A stretch of 64,000 nt of DNA from Pycnococcus provasolii (lineage: Eukaryota; Chlorophyta; Pseudoscourfieldiophyceae; Pseudoscourfieldiales): NCBI GenBank assembly GCA_049487715.1, contig CP150554.1, positions 310,001-374,000 on the forward strand, read 5' to 3'. The notes below the pieces were generated by a model. That model saw only the letters and a list, made by a program, of their open reading frames with translations, did no database searches and was not told where the DNA came from. A program made the position numbers and the translations under genes. Of the stretch, positions 20,374 through 33,199 are shown piece after piece. Within the stretch, counting starts at the first letter, position 1, and each line of letters begins with the position of its first letter.

Positions 20374-22390
20374 ATGGCCTCTGAGACCACCACCACGGTG
20401 GTGGCGGCGAGCCCTCAAGGTCCACCACGTTCTCAGAAAAGTGGTGGCAAGAGCATAAAAAGACTGAAGAGTTATAACGGGGCACCGTCAACGCCCGCGG
20501 CACGGAAGAAGGATGCAGGTGCCGCGATGTGGAAAACGCTGCGGCGCTCCCGAACGAAGGCTGTACAAGAGTCTCGGTGGAGAAGCAAGGCGCAGTATGA
20601 GCTCGACGAGGACGCGAAGAAAACCAAAGAGCCTCTGTCACTGGAAACGACACGCGGGCTCGTCAAGTATGTCATGGATAAGGCGAACGTGGCGCTCAAG
20701 CGGAATTCGCAGTACGGCGTGTTGCTCTTTCGCATCACCCTCCTCTTCCTTCTCTTCGCGCTGCTCTACTACCAGGCGCGCGTCATTGTGGTCAACGAGG
20801 TGCAGTCGAGTGTCAGATACGTGACGGAGCAAGGATTGCCCGAGAAGTCGGTGTCAGGCACGCGCCGCTTTGACGAGCTGCAAATGGCCGTGGACTGGGT
20901 GCAAAACTATATGGTCAACCCAGCTTGGAAAGACCCCGTCTGCGGCGACGGCATCTGCGAACTGCCGTTCGAGTCTCCGAGCTACGGACGATTCGGCTGC
21001 CAGGTTGACTGCGGAAGGTCAGAACGTACCAAAACTGCTCTGCTGCAGATGGCGTCCGACTTCCGAACGAAGGATGTGAGTTCGCAGGCGCTCCTCGACG
21101 CGGCATCGTGGAATCTCTGCCGTGACGATCCGGTGCGTGCCGCCTACGGGCTCGACGACTTGTGCGTGCACGGCACCGACCAGTCGTTCCCTGGCATCAG
21201 TGGTGTCGGCGTGTCGAGCGTGACGGTGGAGCCTGGCAACTGGCGACTTGTCGTCAATGGCGACTACCTTGGGCGCACGAGCGGCTCCATGCTCCTGAAG
21301 GATAGCGCCAGTGCGTCTCGGCGGAGCGCAACGGAACAACCTGTGCTAAGCACGGTAACCTCAGACACGCCGTGGGAAATGTGCAGGGCAAACTCGCCAT
21401 CGCAGAAGGCAGTGTCGCGTCGCAGAGAGCTCGGCGCTTCACGCGCTGCGCCCGTCGCGCCGGCGCAGACGCAGACGCCCGAGCGCAGATTTCTCCAGGG
21501 CTCGTGCAAGGACTACGTGATCGAGGCTGGTTGCAGCCGCAACGGCTGCACAGCTGCGCAGACGTTCACCGTCCCAAAGCCCTACACCAAGGTTTTCTTG
21601 TCGTTCGGCGCTTACCAGACGGACTTCAACTCGAAGTCTTCGGAGAACGTGGAGTGGGTCAAGGTGAACGGCGTGGGCATCACGTGGCAAGGCGCGAACA
21701 ACGCGATCGAGTCCAAGTGCTTCCCGGGCAAGCAGTGCAGAAACTCAAACGACCCTGTGCTCAACGAGCTCTTCTGCTGCTTTGGAACGTGTTCTGGATC
21801 GTCGGCGAATAATCGCGTCGATGTGACGAATTTCGTGCACGAGTCGGGATTTGTGAAGCTGTCGTCCAAAGGAGGTCGGGGCGTAGGCGGATTCTTAACA
21901 TGCAAGGCAAAGGGATACGGGTACTCGGTTCAATGGAAATTAACAGTTTGTGGAGGCGCACCAGCGCCGCCGCCATCGCCGCCGCCGTCACCACCACCTT
22001 GGCCCCCTTTTGCGGAGCCAAAATGCTGTGACGAGCTCAAGTGGCCAGTATCAAAAAAGTGGGACCAGAGTGCCACAATATGTGCTGAATCAGATGGAAT
22101 TTTGAAATGCAAGAGGGATATGTCATTTGAGAACGCCAACTACTACTGCAAGTCATTCGGGGCACGACTATGCACGATGGAGGAATACGCGCCTCAAACC
22201 CAAGGAACCGGGTGCGGTTTTGATGGATACGTTGGATGGACAAGCTCCAAGGGCAATTGCCCTGATGGCGAACGCATGGCAGTGAGAAGCACGCCAAATC
22301 CTGCTGGCAAAAAACAAGGATGCTACAAAGAATCTGATCCTCTCGTAGTGCGCTGCTGCGCTGATCCTTGTGGGGCGCCGCCACCGCCGT

Positions 22391-22424
<34 letters not shown>

Positions 22425-23064
22425 GTCGCCACCACCTTCGCCAGTCGCATCGCCTTCACCGCCTCCTTCTCCCCCTCCATCTCCACCGCCTTCTCCCCCT
22501 CCTTCTCCCCCTCCATCTCCCCCCCCATCTCCCCCTCCTTTTCCACCTCCAAGTCCACCGCCTTCACCGCCGCCGCCGCCTGCTTCCAAGGCGATTACGG
22601 CGAAGTTCTTCGTTGGTAGCACGACGGCAAATTCCATCTCGGAAACTGAGAGAGGTGTATTAAGTATGGCGATCAGTGCGGCGATCAAGGTGTCGCCGAA
22701 TGCTATTGAAGTGAAAAAGGTGGAGACTCTTGGTGAAGGCGCGATCATACACGTTTTGATAAAATTGTCTCCCAGTGCAGATATAGACGCAGTGATCTCA
22801 CTTCTGGAAAATAGCATTTCGAGCGGGAAAGTGCTGAGCGATGCGAAAAATAGTCCACAAAGCGGTGCTCTCGGTTCGATGTCATCGCTGGCTCTTGCTG
22901 AGGCACCAAAAGGGGCGTTTCCACCTCCACCTTCACCACCTCCATCTCCACCTCCATCTCCTCCACCTTCACCACCTCCATCTCCTCCACCATCTCCTCC
23001 ACCTTCACCACCTCCATCTCCACCACCTGCACTGTTTCAACCGCCGCCTGCTCCTCCAGCTTCC
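20374..23064 (+). CDS. giant polycystin-like channel, 5' part
   Basis: Starts at ATG 20374 and encodes about 897 residues. After a basic cytosolic leader comes one membrane helix (YGVLLFRITLLFLLFALLYY, near residue 115), which should be channel helix S1. An extracellular region follows: AVDWVQNYMVNPAW, a Cys motif VCGDGICELPFESP...CQVDCG seen in algal polycystin-like proteins, a beta-sandwich segment (CKDYVIEAGCSRNGC to the TVCGG near 21955), and a Cys-rich lectin-like module (CCDELKWPV ... GARLCTMEEY ... VRCCAD). Pro-rich (SPPP)n linkers then flank a ~100-residue module starting KAITAKFFVG. The frame leaves the Pro-rich pattern at about 23059 and stops at 23130, while the next frame continues the same linker. 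I treat 20374-30592 as one gene. Confidence 0.8.
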
Positions 23065-23881
23065 ACCTTCACCACCTCCACCCTCGCCATCACCTTCACC
23101 TCCACCATCGCCCCCACCTGCGGTTGTTAATTCCCCGCCACCGCCGCCTTTACCTCCATTTCCGCCGCCTTCTCCTCCTCCATCTCCGCCGCCTTCTCCA
23201 CCTCCATCTCCGCCGCCTTCTCCACCTCCATCTCCGCCGCCTTCTCCACCTCCTTCTCCGCCGCCTTCTCCCCCTCCTTCTCCCCCTCCTTTCCCCCCCC
23301 CACATCCCCCTCCTTTTCCCCCTCCATCTCCTGCCCCTCCCCCCCCTCCGCCAGCGACGAAGTCGATCGAGTTTACCCTGTCGGTTACGGGATACACGGC
23401 AAATTCCTTTGGCGACACGGAAATTCAAGTCTTCAAGGAGTCAATTGCCACGCTTCTCAACGTGGATCCACAGTCAATCAGCATGAGCGTCGAGAGTGGC
23501 AGTCGTCTACGGCATTTAACTCAGAGCGAAAGTCTCCAGCTCAAGGTGACAGTTGCTTTGCAGTCTTATATTTCCGAGGGAATGATGGCGAGCCAGGTCT
23601 CATCATCGATCTCGGGCGGAGCACTTTCAGCCACCCTCAGCCAGAAACTTCCGCAGCTAGGTGCCATCGGACTGGCGAAAGAAGTGACTATATTCACCCC
23701 CCCACCTCCGCCAACTCCACCAAATCCGCCACCGCCGCTGCCGCCGCCGCCGCTGCCACCTCCGCCGCTGCCACCTCCACCAACTCCGCCGCCACCTCAA
23801 CCTCCTTCGCCGCCGCCACCTCAACCTCCTTCGCCGCCGCCACCCACGCCCCCAACTCCGCCACCGCCCCTAAATCCGCCA

Positions 23882-23912
<31 letters not shown>

Positions 23913-26900
23913 CGCCATCACCACCTCCTCCTCTCCCTCCCGCGCCGCCGCTGCCGCCGCCAGATGCACCGCCGCCGCCCAATCCTCCACCACCTAATCC
24001 AAACCCGCCAAATCTTCCTCCACCTTCGCCTCCACCGCCTTTTGCTCCGCCACCGAACCCTCCTCCAGATGCACCGGGTGCACCATTGCCAAGTCCACCT
24101 CCATTACCACCGCCACCGCAACCTGGTAGCGTCTTCGGAGGGGGTGCTGAGGTAACAATCGTCGCGGATTCACCGCCACCGCCGCCTTTCCCGTCTCCGC
24201 CGCCGCCAGATGCACCACTTTTTGCGTATGCCGCATCGACGACAACCACGACGACAACCACGATTTTGCCCGATATTGTATCGCCCACTCTGGATCTGTT
24301 GGGCGGTTCAACATTCGAGGTTGCTCTCGGTGCAGAATTCAAGGAGCCAGGCTACATCGCCTCTGATCTTCGCGACGGAATTCTCACGGATTCTGTGGTC
24401 GTCAGCGGTGGTCCGATCGATACGGCAGTGGTGACGACATTTGTGCTCACATACAATTCGTGTGATTCTGCTGGAAACTGTGCATCAAAAGAGCGAATTG
24501 TGGAAATTGTGAATCCATGCCCACCAGGAGAAAAAGTTTGCCCCGACGGATCGTGCTCGACCGGCGGTGGAGCGTGTGGAATTGACTTGGACAGTTCCAT
24601 GGAAAATGAGACGCCGGACGTCGAAGTCTACGTGCCCCCCGCAGACACGACTCCGCCCACTTTAACTATTTCGGCACCCACGGACGGATCGGCTTCATTT
24701 GAGCAAACGGCATCTGGGGTCATTACGGTTAGTCAAGAAATCCGACTATACGAGGAATTTAGCGACATATCTGGACCATACGGCGGGTACGTCGCGATAG
24801 ATGACGTAGACAATGACCTGACTGCCTCGGTGACTGTGCAGATCAATCGTCCAATCAACACCGAGACAGTGACCGAGCCTGGCGAGGAGTTCCAACTGAC
24901 CTACAGCGTGTCTGACAGCAGTGGGAATGAAGCGCCCAATGCTGTGCGTAAGATTGCTGTGATTGACCCATGTGCGGAAAAGGGCGAAGTGTACTGCAAG
25001 GATGACAAGCAGTGCCACGCGGACTGCGTCTTCTCATCATCGGGCGTCTCCGTGGTGGGTGATGACCTCGATGCGAATTCGCAGGGATCCACGGAGCCTC
25101 TCGCCTTGACAGTGCTAGGGCCAGGCGCACCTGGCAAGGAACCGCTGCTACTTCCGTACGGCTCAACCTACGACACGTGCAAGTCGAATGCCCCCGCTGA
25201 TCAGGTTTGTGATAAGGGCGCAACGGCGTCGGGAGGCGTCACGCCACTTCAGACGATGCTTGCTTGTGGTCAGGAGTACGGGTCGAACAAATTGGGCGGA
25301 TGTGATATTAATTCGTTTGCTACCGGAGATTACGAAATTGAATATTCTGTGACAGACTTTGCAGGCGAAAGTGTTTTCGCAAAGCGCCGCATACATGTGC
25401 GCCACACGGACGAGACTTGTCCGCCTGGTGAGCGTGCATGCGAAGGTGGCATGGCGTGCTCGCAGGATAGCAGGTGCGAGGGTGAGCTCGACATTGCGAC
25501 CGATGAAGGTGAAGAGGAGGTGCAGCAGGACCTTCCACCAGCGATGGCACTGGTCACGAATGATTTTGTCGGCTCATCGGTGTCTGTTCGTCAGTATCAC
25601 CCTTATAAACCGTGCGATGCCACGACTGACTTCGTGCCGACAATCGACGTCAAGTGTGAACCGGGTGCAACTGCTGTCGATGACTTTGATGGTAATCTCA
25701 CCTCTCGCATCCTTGCATGCCCACCCGCTGATTGCATCAACAGTGGGCTGTCAGGCGTGACAGACTCCGCGTGTATCGGACATGAATTTGCTGTCAAGGG
25801 ACTCCAAGGCTGTGTGAACACGTCCGTTGCTGGCAGCGTTTATGCCGTTGAGTTCATAGTGAAGGATAATGCGGTGCCGTCGAATGTGGCAATCGTACAG
25901 CGCACTGTCACCATCGTAGATCCGTGTGACGAAGGATTCTACTGGTGCTCGGACGAGTCGAGCGAACTTGGCGGCTTTTGCAGTGACGTCGAGTGCAACC
26001 TTCGAGAGTCCTTGCTCTCGAGTGCCGCGAACTTGATTGAGGAGAATTCGCCGCCGACGATCCATCTCGTTGGTCCGATTGAGGTGGATGTGAACTATCT
26101 TGGAACTTCGAGTCGCAGTGTACGCGTGTGCTCCAGTGCTGCTGAGGGATCCCAATTGCTTGAAGACTGCTCGCAAGGATCCTGCGTGGTCGCTTGGCCG
26201 TGTGCAAGTTTTGCGAATGACACGCAGGATGGCGACCTTACGGGCGACACAACTGTGCGAGAGTCAACTTGCGATGGAAAGCCAACGGGTGAGCCATGCG
26301 CGAAGTGTGGCGTCGCTTCATTTGATCTGGGCAAGCAAATTCAGTGCAGTCCAGGGAAGTATCGTTTCGACTACACCACGAAGGACTCGTTCGATTATCC
26401 CTCGGGAGGTTTGACTGTGATCGTCAACGTCGTCGAGGTGGCCGTCTCAGAGTTTAGCTTCACCGTGAGCAGCACCGCACCTTCGTATGGAGCTGCAGTG
26501 GAAGAGGCAAACATGATCAAGAATCCTGATTGTCATCCCTCTCGAATGGTCGGTGTTGAAGATATGGAGGTTGTGTGTGCGTATGCGTCTAGTATTCGCA
26601 AATTTGTGAGCGACGTATCCGGCGTTGATAAGAATTATGTCAACATTACCACGGTAGATTTGCTGGGGGATGCCCCTCCGATGGATTATCGAATCACGGT
26701 GGTAGTGACGGTGACCACCACCGAAGCACCGGTTACATCACGCCGATATCTACAAGAGTCTCAGCCGACATCAGCTGCAACAGCAGCCGCAGGCGATGTA
26801 GCACAGAAGATTGGAGCAGTTACGCAAGATGGTGAAGGCTTTGGTATTCTCCTCGGAGAGATTGCCGGTGAAATGGGTGCAAGCGTTGGCAGTGTCGTGG

Positions 26901-29900
26901 ATGGGTCCGCATCTCAGCCAACCACCTCGCAGGTGACAGACTCGGTCAATCTGTCGCAGGTGGCATTCACTCGACTTCAGGCAGAGCTCGACGACATGAA
27001 TGGGTCCTTAGAGACTCTTCGACAGACTATGAGCGAATCAAAAGAGCTTAGCGAGAGCATGGCCGAGGATACGAAGACATCCCTTCCAGCCCACTTTTAC
27101 AGCTCGCTCGCCGGTGCCCAGGATGATCTGGGGGATGCGATGTCAAAGGCAGACGAGCTCATCGAACTGAACAAAATTCTTGTGGCAAAGTTGGACAACA
27201 TGACAAACGCCTCTGCTCAGGCGCTGCTCGAGCTCGAGGCTGATGTCAAAGAGAATGAGAGAGCTCTGAAGAACCTGATTCAAAGTGATGGTAATAGCTC
27301 AATTGCCGCATTGACTCAGTCACAGTGCCGCCGCAATGGACAAGGCCAGCTTCGTGCTTTGTTCAGCGTAAAGGCGGAAGATGAGCAGAGTATGGGCACT
27401 GGCGAGGAGATTGATTTGACGATGTCGCCTCCCGCATATCCAGCCGGCATGGTTCAGGCACCGCCGCCGCCGTGCGAGTGGCACGGCTTGGCAAATTCGC
27501 TTGATGACTCGTTCGTGTTCACTATCATGTCAGCCGTTGGGTTGGCCGCGCGAGATGTGTTTGAGCTAAATTTGTATCCCGTCGAACCGAATGAGAGCAA
27601 CGATGTGCTGTCCAAATATTTGCTCAACCTCCGTGACGAGAGTGGCTTTCAGATGACTGTTCAGTTGTACCCGCGTGCTGGACTTAGCTGGACCGACGTT
27701 CGCCGCCTACGCGTATGGAGTCCGGAGTACGCATCATATGGCGGTCCAACAGGAGATGTCTCGCTTGCTGACGTCGAGAAAGACGTCCTTGCGCGTGGAA
27801 GGGTTGCCGCAGTCAGGAATGGGGCGGCGATTGCGAACGACGAAATTCGAGTGCTCTACAGCCAGTTCACCGAATCGCCTGTGCAAGTCGCGGCCAGCAA
27901 TGCTGACTTCACTTCTGATTTTTCTGATCTCATGAATGTGACCACAACGCCTCCTACCGTGGCTGATGCGATAGTGGTTGCCTTCTATGTGAACCTTACG
28001 CGAGCGTCACAGCTGATCACCCCTTGCGCGCCGCCGCCAGCCCCTTCGACAATTGAGGAGCGTCCATTCAGATATGCACGCAAATTGCTGCGCTCATCTA
28101 ATGCACCCAACAGGAGGAAGCTCGAGAAAGTGACCAAGACGGATAATCGCACGTCAGAGATGTGGGGTGGGTACGACGTGGTAGATGTCGAGCAGAGCGG
28201 CAAAGTGCAAAATCCAATGACGTACATTCGAAAGCGCTTCGTTGGAGACGCGGAAGCCAATCGCATCATCGGAGGGGTGCTTTCGCAAGCAGTCCAGCGC
28301 AAGAGACGTTGCAGTGCCACAGAAGATACTCCGCGTGGATCGGACGTTCAAGAATTAGGTCAGTGCTACAGTCGCACTGAGATGGATAGTGCTCCATTCG
28401 GCTCGAATCCGATTTTCCGCGTCGGATCGTCAATGTTCGATCCAAAGATCGTTGGCTCAGGCAGTGGCCCATCTTTTGGCGACGGCGTGTCCAAATACTA
28501 CAACACGACTAAAAGTGGAACGACCGCGGAAGTTGGACCGTCAGGCTTTCCATACGCATTTTTCGCGCACGACACGTCGGGCAAGCAGCTTTTCCCGTCC
28601 CGCATTAACAGCGGTTTTGACCCGTCGTACCCCATCCACGTAGATGGTGCACTGACGGGCAAGTCTGCGAGCCGCATTTTCGAGTACGTTCGCGAGGGTC
28701 ATTTCGTTGCTCGTGGCACTGATCGCGTGCACGTATCAATGCTGGTGCACAATGTACGCTCTAACGTGTTTTGCCGCGTCCGGTACACGTTTCAGCAGAG
28801 TGATGGTGGCCTTGTCGAGATGACGCAATCGGAGGAGTATTGCGTTCCACTCGTGAAGTACACAACCTGGGAAGAGATTGTGATAGGCATTGCAGAGGGT
28901 CTTTTCACTGCCTTGATCGGATACCTACTGATCCGCCAGACAAGGAAGCTGATGAAGGTGATTCGTGAGCGCCTCAACGTACCAGCGTTCGCTGTGAAGT
29001 CGTATCGCACGTCGCTCACGTGGAAAGTGGTGAAGAGCGCCTTCTACGTGTTCATCTCCTCCTTGCAATTTAGCGCGATGGTTGTGTGGTGGCACTTCGT
29101 CGCTGACTCCGTATCCATCTTTTCGTACGATGAGCGATATATGTGGTACGACGGCGTAGCGAGCTCGCGAGGGCGACCTTTACTTACAGCACGTGACGGT
29201 CCGGCAGAGACGTTCGACGGAATGAATCCTGCTGGAAGCTACAGGCACCTTCTTGCACCTGACACAACCAAGGGAATTGGCCCATATGTACGTCTGCATG
29301 ACAGCGCAGAAACGATGATCCAGCTGTTTTCCTCGTATAGCATGACGCAGAGCCTTGCCTTCATCCTTCTGTTCATCAACATATTGTACGACATGAATTT
29401 CAATAGGAAATTTCACGTGGTGATTGGAACGCTCGTGAAGATCATGCCGCGTCTGTTCACCCTTGCCATCATCACGGTAGTTTTCACGGCTGGCTTTACG
29501 GCGTGGTTGTACTTCACCCTTGGCGATCGCTTCGAGCAAATTCGAACCGTTGAGGAAGCACTTTGGACCACGAGCCTTACGGTACTTGGTGAAACGAATC
29601 ATTTTTCGATATTCCGATTGTCGACGGGCGCAATTATGAGCGAGTGGGATAAGGCAAGCATGCAACTCTGGTTCTACATCGAGCCCTTGTTCATGTCATT
29701 CCTCCTCCTGCAGTTTATCTTCGTCATCATCCTCGATACCTACATCGAGAAGGTTGACGAGGCGCGACACGCTCCAGGGCTTCTTACAGACCTGTGGCAT
29801 ATCGCTCTTTACTTCTTCGACATTTTCGTTGTGCGCACTGCTTCCAACAGGCAGCTTTATAATGCTTTCGATACGATTTTGGGCAGCCGTGCCCTTCTAG

Positions 29901-30592
29901 ACGATGAAAAATCGAAGTCGAGAAACAAGGATGTCAAATTAGGTTCACTTCTTTCGACACTTTTCAACGACACATCGAAGTTGCTTGACGACAACAGCAA
30001 TGGGGCGGATGCTCAGGAGATTGACTTGGACTTTGCCCACGAAGCGTGGCCACAGTCGCGCGCTGAGGATATGCAGAAGAAAGCGCGTTTCAACATTTCC
30101 GGAGGTCCGCACAGGAGACGGTGCATTGATACTGGCCTGGTGAGCGTCAGCGAGGAGGAGTTTGACAGCATTGTCCAAGATCTGGTTCGCGAACTCTCCT
30201 CGTCCGAAAGTGGTCGTCTGTCCAGTATTGCGGCTAACATTTCTTCAAGGGACCTTGTGGCTGAGCTCATGAAGCGCTTTGCGATCACAGACAAGGTGAC
30301 ATCCGTGGTGGCTCGTATTCTGGAAGGTCGACAAGGATTGATGCGTCGACGCCTGCCAAAAGTTTCTCACTTGGATATTCATCAACGCTTCGTGGTGATC
30401 CGGCGCGTGAACATGATTCTGAGAGCGCGTATGTCGCGATTCAACACTTTGTGCGAGACCTCGTCGAATGTGCTGAACGATCCCGGCTCTTCGGCGGCAA
30501 AGCAGCTCCTCACACAGCGCAGTATCATGCGTTCGATGGAGAATACTGCGCTGGAGAAAACGCTCGACCTTGACAGGAGCATGAAACATTAA
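23060..30592 (+). CDS. giant polycystin-like (TRPP/PKD2-type) channel, main part
   Basis: Continues the previous entry in the +1 frame (about 2510 codons; combined protein ~3400 residues). Order: SPPP linker; a second copy of the ~100-residue module (IEFTLSVTGYTANSFGDTE); a long PPPP linker; five Ig/HYR-like repeats with Cys-rich spacers (about 24280-26440); a third related module; a coiled coil (about 26940-27330); a polycystin ectodomain (about 28060-28850, with RKRFVGDAEANRIIGG); then helices S2-S6 (about 28860-29760). S5 is LFTLAIITVVFTAGF, the pore helix EEALWTTSLTVLGE and S6 FMSFLLLQFIFVIILDTYIEKV. The C-terminus is cytosolic. The layout implies a very large extracellular insert between S1 and S2. 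Likely a mechanosensory or ciliary/cell-surface cation channel; ion selectivity cannot be read. No introns. Confidence 0.85.
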
Positions 30593-31132
30593 GTTCGAAG
30601 TTAAGACTAGGTAACAGATTTTTTGTATACAAACCAAACCAAACCAAACCAAACCAAAAGTCATGCCACACCACACCACAGTCTACCATAAGAATACCAT
30701 AGACTAGACTAAGAATACAACACCACACCACACCACACCACACCACACCACCCATGAGGAAGAGGGTGAACCCAAACCAAACCGAACCCAATCCTAAACC
30801 TCTTGTAACCCTAACCCCATAACCCTAATTAACCCCCTGACAACCCAAAAGGACCCTTGGAACAAACCTGAACTCTGGGGTGCCCAACAGGTATCCCAAG
30901 ACCGCAAGACGAAAAACATGATTTTAAAAAAAAATGCCGACCGAACTGACAGGGATACGGTAGGGCAAAAACCCAACCCGTAAAGAAAAAAAGCCAACCC
31001 CGAACACCAGACTCCACTTAAACTATTCCTTTATTAGGAACCGATAAGGCCTTGGGATCCCGGTTCGCAATAGCCAGCCATGGCCATGGCCAATGATGTC
31101 GCTCTTCCACTCTACACTACCAGCCTCAGCAT
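30593..31132. other. intergenic region with simple repeats
   Basis: Holds an AAACC repeat (30632-30657), a CACAC repeat (30721-30752) and telomere-like CCCTAACCCCATAACCCTAA (about 30810-30830) about 300 bp before the anthranilate synthase start. No credible gene. Confidence 0.6.
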
Positions 31133-33142
31133 ATGCGTGTGTCTGCATATGGTGGTGGTGGCTTGCATCCACGTGGGTTACGTGCGCATCATCATCATCG
31201 TACAAGGCGTGGTGGCTTTTCATTTTCACTCGTGGCGGCGGCTTCATCTTCCGTGTCGTCGTCGTCGCCAACGTCGCCCGCGGGGAACGCGACTTCCGAT
31301 CAATCTGCAGGTAGGGACGATGGGGATCCACCTGCAGAGTCGGCCAGCAAGCAGGAGTTCATCGCGTCCGTCGCTTCCGGGAAGCACAACTTCGTCCCGC
31401 TCGTCGAGCGTGTGTTCAGCGACCAGCTGACGCCTGTACTCGCGTATAGAACTCTCGTACGGGAAGATGACCGAGACGCGCCGAGCTTCTTGCTGGAAAG
31501 CGTCGTGAACGGAAACCAAACCGGACAGTTCTCGTTTGTCGGTGCACAGCCATCTATGGAGGTGTTCGCACGTGGTCAGCGCGTCGTCACGCTCAACCAC
31601 GTGGACGGAACGCGCACGGAGGAGGACGACTGCGAGGACCCCATAGGGGTCGCGCAGGCGATCAGTCGAACGTGGAGTCCCGCAACGTGCGAGGCGATGC
31701 CGCCGTGCTTCACAGGAGGCTGGGTCGGGTACATGGGATACGATACCGTGCGCTACAACTTCCCGGGGAAAATTCCCTTCTCAAGCGCGCCGAAGGACGA
31801 CCGCAACCTGGGCGACATGCACCTCGCGCTTTACCAGGACGTTGTCGTCTTCGACAACTCGTCCAAAATTGCGTACAGCATACACTGGGAGAAAGTCGAA
31901 GCCGGCACGGACCCGGAGGTGGCGTACGCGTCCGCACGTGCCGCGCTCGACCGGCTCGTCGAGCAGCTCGAGCCGCACCGCAGCCCGGTTCTCACACCAG
32001 GCGCCATTGGCGAGCTCGACCTGAGCCTGCGTGGACCTTCGGAGAACAGCAGCAACATGACCAAGGAAGAGTTCATGGAAGCCATCGGGGAAATCAAGGA
32101 GCACATCGCCGCAGGAGACGTTTTCCAGCTCGTCTTCAGCCAGCGCTTCGAGAGGCGCACTTTTGCTGATCCGTTTGAGATTTATCGCGCTCTGCGCGTC
32201 GTCAACCCGTCGCCGTACATGTTCTACGTGCAGGCACGCGGGTGCATCCTCGTCGCATCGAGTCCGGAGATCCTGTGCAAGGTTTCTCCTCCGGCACAGC
32301 CCGGCACGGCGTCCGCGTCGTCCGCATCCGCATCGGCGGCGCACGGCAACGGGGCTTCGGCAGACGCGTCGGATGCTGAGGTGTGGAGACGAGGAGGAGT
32401 TGGCCGCGCAAATGCGCTGAGCAGCAGCACGCGTGATCTGCCCCCGCGCACTGTAGTGAACAGGCCTCTGGCTGGAACGCGGAAACGAGGCAAGACGCCC
32501 GAGGAGGATATGGCGCTGGAGATTGACTTGCTCGCCGACGAAAAGGAGCGTGCGGAGCACACGATGCTCGTTGACCTCGGGCGCAACGACGTCGGCCGCG
32601 TGTGCGCACCCGGCTCGGTGAGCGTCGACGCGCTCATGGAAATTGAGAGATACAGCCACGTGATGCACATCTCCTCGACGGTCACGGGAACGCTTCAGGA
32701 GGAGAAGGACTGCTGGGATGCGCTGCGCGCAGCGCTTCCCGTGGGAACCATCAGCGGCGCCCCAAAGGTTCGTGCTATGCAGATCATTGACGAGCTCGAG
32801 CCCACGCGCCGCGGCCCGTACGGCGGCGGCGTTGGCACGGTGAGTTTCCAGGGAGGCATGGACGTTGCACTGGCGCTTCGCACGATGGTGATCCCGACAA
32901 GAGACGATGATTATCTCTATGATTATAAGCCGCGCTCTGAGGGCGACGGTGACGACGGTGCGGACGCTCTGAGCGCGCGTCCTCCCCGACGCGAGTGGTG
33001 CGTACACATTCAGAGCGGCGCGGGTGTGGTTGCGGATTCGAAGCCCATTGCGGAGTACGAGGAGACTGTGAACAAGGCTGCGGCGTTGGCTCGTGCCGTT
33101 GACCTCGCGGAAGTCGCGTTTGCAAACGCGAAGAAGAAGTAA
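31133..33142 (+). CDS. trpE: anthranilate synthase component I
   Basis: 669 residues; ATG at 31133. Catalyses chorismate to anthranilate with a glutaminase partner, the first committed step of tryptophan synthesis, in the plastid of plants and algae. The N-terminal ~70 residues are Ser/Arg/His-rich and fit a transit peptide. Next comes the TrpE N-domain with SFLLES, the tryptophan feedback-site motif, near residue 121. The chorismate-binding domain has VFQLVFSQRFER, NPSPYMFYV, SSPEILCKV, RPLAGTRKRG, DLGRNDVGRV, HISSTVTG, PVGTISGAPKVRAM and IQSGAGVVADS. A ~55-residue low-complexity insert (about 32285-32450) separates SPEILCKV from RPLAGTR, longer than in plants. A second insert lies at about 32900-32990. 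Confidence 0.93.
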   Translation: MRVSAYGGGGLHPRGLRAHHHHRTRRGGFSFSLVAAASSSVSSSSPTSPAGNATSDQSAGRDDGDPPAESASKQEFIASVASGKHNFVPLVERVFSDQLTPVLAYRTLVREDDRDAPSFLLESVVNGNQTGQFSFVGAQPSMEVFARGQRVVTLNHVDGTRTEEDDCEDPIGVAQAISRTWSPATCEAMPPCFTGGWVGYMGYDTVRYNFPGKIPFSSAPKDDRNLGDMHLALYQDVVVFDNSSKIAYSIHWEKVEAGTDPEVAYASARAALDRLVEQLEPHRSPVLTPGAIGELDLSLRGPSENSSNMTKEEFMEAIGEIKEHIAAGDVFQLVFSQRFERRTFADPFEIYRALRVVNPSPYMFYVQARGCILVASSPEILCKVSPPAQPGTASASSASASAAHGNGASADASDAEVWRRGGVGRANALSSSTRDLPPRTVVNRPLAGTRKRGKTPEEDMALEIDLLADEKERAEHTMLVDLGRNDVGRVCAPGSVSVDALMEIERYSHVMHISSTVTGTLQEEKDCWDALRAALPVGTISGAPKVRAMQIIDELEPTRRGPYGGGVGTVSFQGGMDVALALRTMVIPTRDDDYLYDYKPRSEGDGDDGADALSARPPRREWCVHIQSGAGVVADSKPIAEYEETVNKAAALARAVDLAEVAFANAKKK

Positions 33143-33199
33143 CACCATAAAAGAAACCATCCTCTTGAAAAAACAAATTGTGCGTGGGTGCATGGTCCT

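Noticed and set aside
22841-23059. Upstream extension of the channel's second frame (HLHLHHLHL-type sequence)
   Set aside because: It is the out-of-frame reading of the CCACCTCCA linker; the true reading there is the first frame's SPPP.
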